From assembly GCA_963771025.1 (NCBI GenBank), contig CAVYRL010000002.1, positions 248,001-312,000 of the forward strand: DNA of 64,000 nt. The letters run 5' to 3'. Shown piece by piece: positions 1-6,633 of the stretch. Each line of letters starts with the position of its first letter. Position 1 is the first letter of the stretch. A program made the translations under genes and the position numbers. Source of the DNA: Miltoncostaea sp963771025. Lineage in GTDB: Bacteria; Actinomycetota; Thermoleophilia; Miltoncostaeales; Miltoncostaeaceae. Below the pieces are notes generated by a model. That model saw only the letters and a program-made list of their open reading frames with translations. It ran no database searches and was not told the DNA's origin.

Positions 1-706
1 GCCGCTCCTGCGGGTCGGACGTGACCGACTCCTGGAACGCGGCCATGTCCGGGTGGCGGTACAACGCGTTGTTGTCGATCGTGACCTTGGCGTCGAGGGC
101 GATCACCCGGCCGTCCTCGGTCAGGATCAGCGGGTTGATCTCAAGAAGCATCGCGTCGAGGTCGATGAACGCCGCATAGAGCTTGGTGAGGATGTCGAGG
201 ACGCCCTTCTGGGCCTCCGCGTCGATCCCGGAGTGGTAGATCAGCCAGCGGCCGTGGTGCTGCTGGAAGCCCGTCAGGGGGTCGATGTGCAGACGTGCCA
301 ACTCGTCGGGGCGCGACGCGGCGACCTCCTCGATGTCCACTCCGCCCGCGGCGGAGAGCATCACGAGCGGCTTCTTCTCGCCGCGATCGAAGGTGACCGA
401 GGCGTAGTACTCCTTCTTGATCGCGGACGCGGCCTCGATCCAGACCCGGTGCACGGTGTGGCCCTTGATGTCCATGCCGAGGATGTCGCGCGCGCGCGCC
501 TCGGCCTCGTCCGGGGTGTCGGCGACCTTGATGCCGCCGGCCTTGCCCCGGCCACCGACCTGCACCTGCGCCTTCACCACCACCCTGCCGCCGATCGCCT
601 CGGCGGCGGCCCGGGCCTCCTCCGGCGTCTCGGCCACCTGGCCGGACGGCACGGGGATCCCATGACCCGCGAAAAGCTGCTTGCCCTGGTACTCGTAGAG
701 ATCCAC
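1..706 (-). CDS. sucC: Succinyl-CoA synthetase beta subunit (ADP-forming), 3' part outside window
   Basis: TCA-cycle enzyme, converting succinyl-CoA to succinate with substrate-level ATP formation together with SucD. The visible 235 residues begin MDLYEYQGKQLFAGHGIPVP, the typical ATP-grasp N-terminus, followed by VVKAQVQVGGRGKAGGIK (nucleotide binding) and, near the window edge, LLEINPLILTEDGRVIALDAK (Mg/ATP site). The GTG start at 706 follows GAGGGAG. The C-terminal CoA-ligase domain lies beyond base 1, so sucD would be expected further left. Identification is secure; the gene is cut only by the window edge. Confidence 0.96.
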   Translation of the reverse strand, partial: MDLYEYQGKQLFAGHGIPVPSGQVAETPEEARAAAEAIGGRVVVKAQVQVGGRGKAGGIKVADTPDEAEARARDILGMDIKGHTVHRVWIEAASAIKKEYYASVTFDRGEKKPLVMLSAAGGVDIEEVAASRPDELARLHIDPLTGFQQHHGRWLIYHSGIDAEAQKGVLDILTKLYAAFIDLDAMLLEINPLILTEDGRVIALDAKVTIDNNALYRHPDMAAFQESVTSDPQER

Positions 707-757
707 CTGTCTCCCTCGTCGTCATCCCGGACGCCCATCCCGGCAACGCCCCGCGGC

Positions 758-763
758 ATTGTA
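758..763 (-). promoter_or_regulatory. -10 box of sucC
   Basis: TACAAT read on the minus strand, about 51 bases before the sucC GTG. A convincing -35 box is not visible at 16-18 bases, so this rests on the -10 hexamer alone. Confidence 0.5.
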
Positions 764-803
764 CGCCGCCGGCAACTTCACACATTCCTCACGCCGACGC
801 CCG

Positions 804-832
804 TTGTCGCGCCCGGGGCGCGCGGCTAGGGT
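804..832 (+). promoter_or_regulatory. Promoter of the secreted protein gene at 874
   Basis: TTGTCG (804-809), a 17-base spacer and TAGGGT (827-832). It lies 41 bases before the start codon, with AGGAGG at 857-862. One of the few places in the window with both -35-like and -10-like elements at ideal spacing. Confidence 0.55.
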
Positions 833-873
833 CCGCCCCGGTCCGTGCCCAACATCAGGAGGCCTCCCTCCGC

Positions 874-2271
874 ATGAGTGTGACGATGAGACTTCGGTCG
901 ATCGCCCTGGCCTGCTCGGCCGTGGTCGCCCTGGCGATACCGGCCGCCGCGTCCGCGGTTCCGCTCTCGACCAACCCGTTCTCGCCGAGCAGCCCGTTCA
1001 ACCTCCAGGTGCCGCCCAACGCGCCGGTCGCGTCCAACGGGGGCAGCCTGAGCGGGGCGACATTGGGGGTGGCGTCGGACGACTACACGCCGGCCGTCTA
1101 CATCTCGAGCCCGAGCGACCCGCAGTACACCATCCATCTGACCTCCGGCTGGGGCCCCAACGCCCTCGAGGGCAAGAAGGTGCGGATCAACCCGTCCGCG
1201 CGCCGGGCGAACGACACCGACGGCCACATGACGATCATCGTGCCGCAGGAGGACATCGTCATCAGCCTCTATCAGGCCGCCCAGGGCCCCAGCGGCGGCA
1301 CCTGGAACGCCTCGTGGGGCGGAATCGCCCCGCTGTCCGGCAGCGGCGGCAACCGAGGCGACTCGATCGGCGGCCGCGAGTCCGGCATCAGCCAGCTGGC
1401 GGGCCTGATCACGCCCGATGACGTGAAGCGCGGCATCGCCGAGGGCCCCGACGGGGACCTCGGTCACGCCCTGGCGCTGCTCCACAGCCAGATCAGCAGC
1501 TCCACGTACCTGTTCCCGGCCATCCGGGCCGGCGGCAACTCCTCGGGTGGGCTCTACATGGGGCAGAGGGTGTTCCTCGACCCGACGTTCGACGTCAACA
1601 GCCTCACCTTCGAGGGCGGGAGCCTCTCGAACCGCTTCGGCCGGTTGGTCGCGAGGACCATGCAGCGATACGGCGCCATCGTCGTCACCAACTCGGGCGG
1701 CACCGGCTTCCAGATGGTCAACCCGATCAGCTGGACCAGCATCGGCCAGCCCAATCCCTGGCCGGCGCTGATCGGCGATCCGCGCTCGGGCTACTACAAC
1801 TACACCGTCCGGGCGATCCCCTCGTCGCGCCTGCTCGCAATGGCGCCCTCGGGCGGCAACGGGGTGGCACCCCCCGGCGGCTCGGCGCCCGTCACCGCGC
1901 CCCCGCCGGCCGCCGGCACGGTCCCGGCCCGCAAGCCCTCCGCCGGGCGGCGCACCCTCACCGGGAAGTCCTGGGCGACGCTCCTGCGCCGCAGGGTCGT
2001 GCGCAGCCCGAACCAGGTCCACATCGTGCTGGCGATCCGCTCCGCGCGCGCCGGCAAGGTGAGGGTCGGGGCGCGTCACCTGAAGGCCGGTCCCAAGGCG
2101 GTGGTGCGCCGCACCGCCAAGGTCGCCAGGAGGAAGACCACGTTCATGGTCGTCCGTGTCCGGGTCGCCCGGGGCAAGCCGGCCAAGATCGCCCTCGTGG
2201 TCAGCGTCAAGGACCGCAAGGGCCGCGTCCGGACCATCCGGCGGGAGACCCTGAGGGTGAGGGTGAAGTAG
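874..2271 (+). CDS. Secreted protein of unknown function, paralogue of the protein at 6634-8394
   Basis: 465 residues. A signal peptide (basic MRLRS, hydrophobic core, cut near ASA, about residue 29) is followed by a roughly 280-residue globular domain, a Pro/Ala-rich linker (about 320-350) and a very basic beta-rich tail rich in Lys, Arg and Val. The globular domain shares blocks with the paralogue: AVYISSPSDPQ, a GLITPDDVKRGIAEG-type segment with HALAL, a GLYMGQRVFLDP-type block and MQRYGAIVV. Such domains occur in surface proteins of actinobacteria, but I know no biochemical role. RBS AGGAGG sits 11 bases upstream; a second ATG at 886 is possible. Probably exported and wall-associated. Confidence 0.85.
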   Translation: MSVTMRLRSIALACSAVVALAIPAAASAVPLSTNPFSPSSPFNLQVPPNAPVASNGGSLSGATLGVASDDYTPAVYISSPSDPQYTIHLTSGWGPNALEGKKVRINPSARRANDTDGHMTIIVPQEDIVISLYQAAQGPSGGTWNASWGGIAPLSGSGGNRGDSIGGRESGISQLAGLITPDDVKRGIAEGPDGDLGHALALLHSQISSSTYLFPAIRAGGNSSGGLYMGQRVFLDPTFDVNSLTFEGGSLSNRFGRLVARTMQRYGAIVVTNSGGTGFQMVNPISWTSIGQPNPWPALIGDPRSGYYNYTVRAIPSSRLLAMAPSGGNGVAPPGGSAPVTAPPPAAGTVPARKPSAGRRTLTGKSWATLLRRRVVRSPNQVHIVLAIRSARAGKVRVGARHLKAGPKAVVRRTAKVARRKTTFMVVRVRVARGKPAKIALVVSVKDRKGRVRTIRRETLRVRVK

Positions 2272-2279
2272 AGGTCGAG

Positions 2280-2321
2280 GCAGCCCTCCCGCCCCCCTCT
2301 TTGCGGGGGCGGGAGGGCTGC
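2280..2321. terminator. Bidirectional terminator-like hairpin
   Basis: A perfect 17-bp stem (2280-2296 with 2305-2321) around an 8-base loop, exactly between two convergent genes. There is no T-tract on either side, as is usual for GC-rich actinobacteria. Confidence 0.75.
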
Positions 2322-2433
2322 GATCGCCGCTCCCGTCAGGTGGCGAGGCGCGCGGTGAACGGGCCCTCCTGAGAACCCGTTCCTCGGCCGTGTCCCCCCT
2401 CGCACTCATCGGAAGACGCCGGAGTGCGGAGGA

Positions 2434-3183
2434 CTAGCCCCCGATGATCGACGGATTCACGATCAAGTAGGCGAAGAAGGCTCCGGAGCCGCAGGCGAGG
2501 ACCGTGATCGCGGCGCGGGTACGCCGCCGCCGGGCGGCTTCGTCTCCGGCGCTGCGGCGGGACCCGCGGGGGTGACCCGTGCGCCGGTGGGTGAGCCGGC
2601 GGGCGGTTTCGCCGAGGCCGATCAGCAGCGCGACGGCGAGGATGGCGAAGGCCGCGAGGCGCAGGTTGGAGCTGTCGGACTGAGCCGCGGCCTTGGCGCT
2701 GTTGGTGACCGAGGCGTTGACGACGGTCAACTTCGCGGCGATGACGACGGCCGGGGCGACCGCGTCGATCGTGGTGCGCGCGGTGGTCTGGGCGGCCAGA
2801 GCCACCCTGGCCGCCTCCGCGGCGCGCTTCTTGGCGGCCGCGATGCGCGCCGCCTTCGCCCGCGCCGCCGCAGCGGCTGCCGCCGCCGCGGCCCTCGCCC
2901 GGGCCTGAGCCGCCAGCTGGGCGGCGGTCGGGCCGGTGCTGGGCGTGCTCGTGGACGGCGAACTCGGCGTGCTCGGCGCCGGAGAGCTCTGCGAAGGGGT
3001 GGGCGTGGGGCTCGGCGCCGGGGTGGGCGTCGGCGCCGGGGTGGGCGTCGGCGCAGGGGCCGAGGGGGCCTCGGCCGGCGGCAGGTCCGGCGTGTTCGGC
3101 AGAACGGTGGCCGCGAAGGCCAGCGTCGGCAGGCAGGCCATCAGCGCGAGGGCGACCGGCAACCTGAGGCGCGAGAGGTTCAT
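2434..3183 (-). CDS. Exported Pro/Thr- and Ala-rich membrane protein, unknown function
   Basis: 249 residues. An N-terminal signal or anchor (MNLSRLRLPVALALMACLP) is followed by a PTPTPA-type repeat (about 45-75), a Ser/Thr/Pro stretch, an Ala/Arg/Lys-rich probable helix or coiled coil (about 95-150) and two hydrophobic segments, LAAFAILAVALLIGLG and AAITVLACGSGAFFAYLIV, separated by a basic loop. It looks like a cell-envelope spacer protein. The ATG overlaps the TGA of the upstream deacetylase by one base (TGATG), so it is translationally coupled and is the last gene of the 6335-2434 operon. No catalytic motif seen; low-complexity sequence makes homology calls unsafe. Confidence 0.7.
   Translation of the reverse strand: MNLSRLRLPVALALMACLPTLAFAATVLPNTPDLPPAEAPSAPAPTPTPAPTPTPAPSPTPTPSQSSPAPSTPSSPSTSTPSTGPTAAQLAAQARARAAAAAAAAAARAKAARIAAAKKRAAEAARVALAAQTTARTTIDAVAPAVVIAAKLTVVNASVTNSAKAAAQSDSSNLRLAAFAILAVALLIGLGETARRLTHRRTGHPRGSRRSAGDEAARRRRTRAAITVLACGSGAFFAYLIVNPSIIGG
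3013..3060. repeat. 18-bp tandem repeat, about 2.6 copies
   Basis: Units at 3013-3030 and 3031-3048 are identical and a third is partial. They encode the Pro-Thr-Ala repeat of the 2434-3183 protein, so copy number could vary between strains. Confidence 0.75.
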
Positions 3184-4178
3184 CACGGTGAATCGTACCT
3201 TCGCCGGGCCGTGACGCCATAACCCTCGGCCCTCGCCGCCAGTCGCGCTCCGACCCGCCGCACGCGCTTTCCGGCGATCTCGGCGGCTGCGCGCAGGAAT
3301 CGCGACCCGCGCTCGGGGTACACCACGGCCCGGCGCAGCTCGAACGGCGGCGTACGACGCGAGTTCCAGCCCTTGCGGGTGGTCACGCCGTGCGCGTAGC
3401 CGGCGGCGCGGGCGGCGGTCAGAGTGGCCTCGTCGTAGTCTCGCGTGGTGCCGTTGGGGTAGGCGATCGCCGAGATGGAGACCCCGAGGTGCTCCTCGAG
3501 CATCGCACGGGACTCGCCGAGGTCGTCGCGCTGCGCCGCCGCCGTCTCCTCCGAGAGGATGCAGTGGTCGCGCGAGTGCGAGCCGATCTCGAATCCCCGT
3601 CCGGCCAGGTCGCGCGCGCCGTCCCAATCGAGGAACAACTCGGCCAGATCCTCGCGCGGAGGGGGGGCGAGACGCTCGACCAGCTCGCCGAGCGTGTCCT
3701 CGCGCCGGGCGCGATCGCGCCGCTTGAGCAGCTCGGAGACGGTGCCCCGGGCCGCCGTGCGTTCGGCGGGGGTCGTCAGCGGAAGACGCCGGTCGCCGAC
3801 CGCCACCTCGCTCGCGGTTGATGCGTTGACCGCCCATGCGGCCGTCTCCCACCAGGGGTCGAGACGGCGATCGAGCAGGCGGGGGACCAGGAAGAAGGTG
3901 GCCGCCATGCCGCGCCGCTCCAACTCGGGGGCGGCGAGCTCGAGATTGTCGCGGTAGCCGTCGTCGAAGGTCAGCGCGACCGCCCGCGGGGGCAGCGGCT
4001 CTCCCTCGGACAGGCGGCGCAGGCCCTCGCCCAGCGGGACGACGTTGGCCCAGCGCTCGAGCCAGTCGAGTTGGTCGCAGAAGCCTCCGATCCCGGCTCC
4101 CGGGGCGGAGGGGAAGCACGGGGTGCCCTCGACGTTGTGCCAGCCGAGGACCAGCAGTCGCCGGCCGGAGATCGGCAC
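3183..4178 (-). CDS. Polysaccharide deacetylase (NodB-type)
   Basis: 331 residues. Carbohydrate esterase 4 fold: LTFDDGYRDN carries the catalytic and metal-binding Asp pair, SHSRDH the two metal His, and AIAYPNGTTRD the later conserved strand. It would remove N- or O-acetyl groups from a polysaccharide, probably the product of the adjacent sugar-transferase operon. The chosen GTG (4178) lies 11 bases after the sugar-transferase stop; longer upstream reading would run inside that gene. No signal peptide is evident from this start. Stop and next start overlap as TGATG at 3181-3185. Confidence 0.85.
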   Translation of the reverse strand: MPISGRRLLVLGWHNVEGTPCFPSAPGAGIGGFCDQLDWLERWANVVPLGEGLRRLSEGEPLPPRAVALTFDDGYRDNLELAAPELERRGMAATFFLVPRLLDRRLDPWWETAAWAVNASTASEVAVGDRRLPLTTPAERTAARGTVSELLKRRDRARREDTLGELVERLAPPPREDLAELFLDWDGARDLAGRGFEIGSHSRDHCILSEETAAAQRDDLGESRAMLEEHLGVSISAIAYPNGTTRDYDEATLTAARAAGYAHGVTTRKGWNSRRTPPFELRRAVVYPERGSRFLRAAAEIAGKRVRRVGARLAARAEGYGVTARRRYDSP

Positions 4179-4189
4179 GGCGGGTGCCG

Positions 4190-4960
4190 CTACTTCCCCG
4201 CCCGGCGGATGGTGCTCCCGATCGTGTCGAACAGCAGCTTGAGATCGCCTCGGGTGCTGCGGGTCCGGAGGTACTCGACGTCCAGGCGCAGCCGCTCGTC
4301 GAGGCATGTCTCGTCGGCGCCGCGGCGTACCTGCCAGAGGCCCGTGATGCCGGGCTTCGCCTCGAGGCGCTCCGTGTGCCAGAGGCTGTAGGTGCTCGCC
4401 GCGAAGGAGGTGGGGCGCGGGCCGACCAGGCTCATGTCGCCGCGGATCACGTTGATCAGCTGGGGCAGCTCGTCGAGGAACGTGGCCCGCAGGAACCTGC
4501 CGACCTTGGTGATGCGGGGGTCGTTGTCCATCTTGAAGTCCGGGTAGGCGACCAGGCTCAGGTGCTGGAGCTCGGCCTTCATCTCCTCGGCGTTCGTGCA
4601 CATGGTGCGGAACTTGAGCATCGTGAACCGGCGGCCCCCCAGCCCGGTGCGCTGCTGGCGGAAGAAGATCGCGCCGCGGTCGTTGATCGGGATCGCGATG
4701 GCGATGGCGATGGCGATCGGCAGCACCAGGATCCCGATGATCAGCGCGATCGTCAGATCGATGACCCGTTTGATGACGAAGTAGCCCCGCGACGGACGCG
4801 GCAGCGCCGCGATGTCGCTCAGGAACGTGCGTCGCAGCTGGTTGAACGCGACCGCGGAATCGATCGGCGAACGTCCCGGGCTGTCGGGCTCTCCGGTGTC
4901 CGCCCTGTCGCGGCCGGGGAAGGCGAAGCTGTGAGAGTCGATCTGCGGAAGAGTACTCAT
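4190..4960 (-). CDS. Polyprenyl-phosphate hexose-1-phosphate transferase (bacterial sugar transferase)
   Basis: 256 residues. This is the phosphoglycosyl transferase that loads the first sugar phosphate onto undecaprenyl phosphate to start exopolysaccharide or glycan synthesis. One membrane segment (KRVIDLTIALIIGILVLPIAI, about 63-90) precedes the conserved catalytic core: FFRQQRTGLGGRRF, LKFRTM, TFLDELPQL with its Asp-Glu pair, MSLVGPRP and KPGITGLWQV. The short N-terminus lacks the extra four-helix domain of WcaJ-type enzymes, so it resembles the minimal monotopic class. ATG overlaps the epimerase stop (ATGA, 4957-4960). Confidence 0.92.
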   Translation of the reverse strand: MSTLPQIDSHSFAFPGRDRADTGEPDSPGRSPIDSAVAFNQLRRTFLSDIAALPRPSRGYFVIKRVIDLTIALIIGILVLPIAIAIAIAIPINDRGAIFFRQQRTGLGGRRFTMLKFRTMCTNAEEMKAELQHLSLVAYPDFKMDNDPRITKVGRFLRATFLDELPQLINVIRGDMSLVGPRPTSFAASTYSLWHTERLEAKPGITGLWQVRRGADETCLDERLRLDVEYLRTRSTRGDLKLLFDTIGSTIRRAGK

Positions 4961-5919
4961 GCGACGGCCGCGACCTCGGTCGAACGGGAGAGCTCGGTCT
5001 CCAGCCAGGCGGCCTCGCGGGCGATGCCCTCGGCGATGGCGACCTGGGGCTGGTAGCCGAAGGTCCGGGTGGCGCGGTCGATGGCGGCCGAGGTGCTCGG
5101 CGGATCGCCGGCCAGCGCGGCGCGGCGGTCGAGCGGCACGGGTCGTCCGACGATGTCGCCGATCAGGTCGAGGAGGTCGCTCAACACGATGGTGTTGGCG
5201 CCGCCGAGGTTGAAGGGGCCCTCGGCGCCCGACGCGATGGTGCGGGTGATGCCGTCGACGATGTCGGCGACGAAGGTGAAGTCACGGCCCTGGCTGCCCG
5301 TGCCGAAGAGCGGCACCGGGTCGCCGGTCATGGCCGCCGAGATGAAACGACGGATCGCCATGTCGGGGCGCTGGCGCGGTCCGTAGACCGTGAAGAAGCG
5401 CAGTGCGGCGCTGGAGATCCCGAGCGGGCGGTACGCGCCCAGCAGGCTCTCCCCGGTCAGCTTGGTGACCCCGTACGGGGAGATCGGGAGCGGGGTGACG
5501 TCCTCCGCGGTGGGAAGCGACTCCGCCGCGCCGTAGATCGACGAGGACGAGGCGTAGACGACGCGCTCGATGCCGGCGCGCACCGCGGCGTCCAGGACGC
5601 GCTGGGTGGCCAGCACGTTGTGCCCGACGTAGACCTCGAAGCCACGGCCCCAGCTGTCGCGCACACCGGGCTGGGCGGCGAGGTGCACGATGAGGTCGGC
5701 GCCCTCGAGATGGGCGTCGAGCTCGTCCGCGCGCAGGTCGGCCTCCACCAGGCGGAAGCCCGGCTGGGTGCGGAGCACGCTCAGGTTGGCGACCTTCGCC
5801 GAGCGGGCGTAGTAGTCGGTGAACATGTCGATGCCCACGACCTCGACGCCCTCGGACACGAGGCGCTCGGAGAGGTGGGAGCCGATGAACCCGGCCGCGC
5901 CGGTGACGACGGCCCTCAT
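4957..5919 (-). CDS. NAD-dependent sugar epimerase/dehydratase (UDP-glucose/UDP-glucuronate 4-epimerase-like)
   Basis: 320 residues, extended short-chain dehydrogenase. The NAD motif GAAGFIG is at residues 7-13, catalytic YGVTK near 148, and ASSSSIYG and FFTVYGPRQRPDMA are typical of nucleotide-sugar 4-epimerases including the UDP-glucuronate type. It would supply an activated sugar to the sugar transferase encoded directly downstream. Exact substrate cannot be read from the sequence. Coupled to both neighbours by ATGA overlaps (5916-5919 and 4957-4960). Confidence 0.9.
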   Translation of the reverse strand: MRAVVTGAAGFIGSHLSERLVSEGVEVVGIDMFTDYYARSAKVANLSVLRTQPGFRLVEADLRADELDAHLEGADLIVHLAAQPGVRDSWGRGFEVYVGHNVLATQRVLDAAVRAGIERVVYASSSSIYGAAESLPTAEDVTPLPISPYGVTKLTGESLLGAYRPLGISSAALRFFTVYGPRQRPDMAIRRFISAAMTGDPVPLFGTGSQGRDFTFVADIVDGITRTIASGAEGPFNLGGANTIVLSDLLDLIGDIVGRPVPLDRRAALAGDPPSTSAAIDRATRTFGYQPQVAIAEGIAREAAWLETELSRSTEVAAVA

Positions 5920-6335
5920 GACGCCTGGGCCACGGGGCCCTCGGAGTGGCGGGGCTCCAGAACCTGATCGATCAGGTCGGTGAGCGTCACGCCGTCGTCG
6001 GGGAACGTCACCACGGTGATGTCATCGACAGATCCGCCGGTTTCCTGGAGTCGCCTCGCGAGCGCGCCTGCGCCCCCGCCATCCGTCTCGGGGAGCATCA
6101 CCAGGACGTGGCGGCCGTCGGGGGACAGCGCGAAGAGATCGGAGAAGCGGATCGGGACCCGGGCCGAGACCTGGGGGCTGAGCGGGATGGCGGCAAGTGA
6201 CAAAGGACGCTCGTAACGTCGAGCCCTCGCGAGCTCGTATTCCATGAGCGTCATGACGTCGTCGAGCACGGGCAATCCTGTCCCTCTGTCGCCTCGTCCT
6301 GCCTGGCGCCGACCTCTGTGTCGGAAGGCTCGCAT
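5916..6335 (-). CDS. Degenerate GGDEF-like domain protein
   Basis: 139 residues, first gene of the exopolysaccharide operon. The segment RGTGLPVLDDVMTLMEYELA followed by RARRYERPLSLAAIPLS matches the start of a diguanylate cyclase domain (TGLPNR..., ELARARRYGRPLSLLL), and VVTFPDDGVTLTDLIDQV matches its end. The central part with the GG(D/E)EF signature is missing, so cyclase activity is not expected; nucleotide sensing or a purely structural role is conceivable. The start at 6335 was chosen because GGAGGA and AGGA lie upstream; the longer reading to 6428 would run through the hairpin at 6372-6432. Stop overlaps the epimerase ATG. Confidence 0.7.
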   Translation of the reverse strand: MRAFRHRGRRQAGRGDRGTGLPVLDDVMTLMEYELARARRYERPLSLAAIPLSPQVSARVPIRFSDLFALSPDGRHVLVMLPETDGGGAGALARRLQETGGSVDDITVVTFPDDGVTLTDLIDQVLEPRHSEGPVAQAS

Positions 6336-6371
6336 GTGTGTCCTGTTCCTCCGTGATCTCGGTGGCTCCCG

Positions 6372-6432
6372 TCGGGTGATGTTCCCAACGGCTGCGAGTG
6401 TCGCAAGCCGCATTCCCAGCGGCATCACCCGA
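6372..6432 (-). ncRNA. Structured leader candidate (imperfect hairpin) of the exopolysaccharide operon
   Basis: Perfect 10-bp outer stem (6372-6381 with 6423-6432), an internal loop whose two strands both carry TGGGAA in the minus-strand RNA, and a 9-bp inner stem with a one-base bulge (6389-6397 with 6401-6410) closed by a 3-base loop. It ends 36 bases before the first start codon. A further pair CCGAAG/CTTCGG (6429-6434 and 6456-6461), enclosing AGGTC/GACCT, could compete with the outer stem. It could be a riboswitch-like leader or a protein-binding site; I cannot assign it to a known RNA class. Confidence 0.45.
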
Positions 6433-6553
6433 AGGTCTAGTCCCGACCTAGCCGTCTTCGGGAGGCATCTCTGCCCCTTGGTTCCTTGTCGGCCGGGACG
6501 GGGCCGGACTCCAGCCCCGGGGGATGTCGATTTTCGATTTTCGCGACCTCCGC

Positions 6554-6582
6554 CGTAAAGATTTACGCCAGGGCTCCGAAGC
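6554..6582 (+). promoter_or_regulatory. FliA/WhiG-like promoter candidate with palindrome
   Basis: TAAAGATT (6556-6563), 11 bases, then TCCGAAGC (6575-6582), close to the TAAA-N15-CCGA pattern of sigma-28-family promoters. The -35 part lies in a perfect palindrome CGTAAA-GA-TTTACG (6554-6567) within an unusually AT-rich patch. It is about 50 bases before the secreted protein gene at 6634. Confidence 0.35.
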
Positions 6583-6633
6583 TAGCGGTGCAGTCATACG
6601 GGTCCATTCGGGCCCGGAGCGCAAGGAGGCGCG

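Noticed and set aside
6372..6432. Known c-di-GMP or SAM riboswitch
   Set aside because: A GGGTGATG stretch superficially recalls SAM-type elements, but the conserved cores and tetraloops of GEMM and SAM classes are absent.
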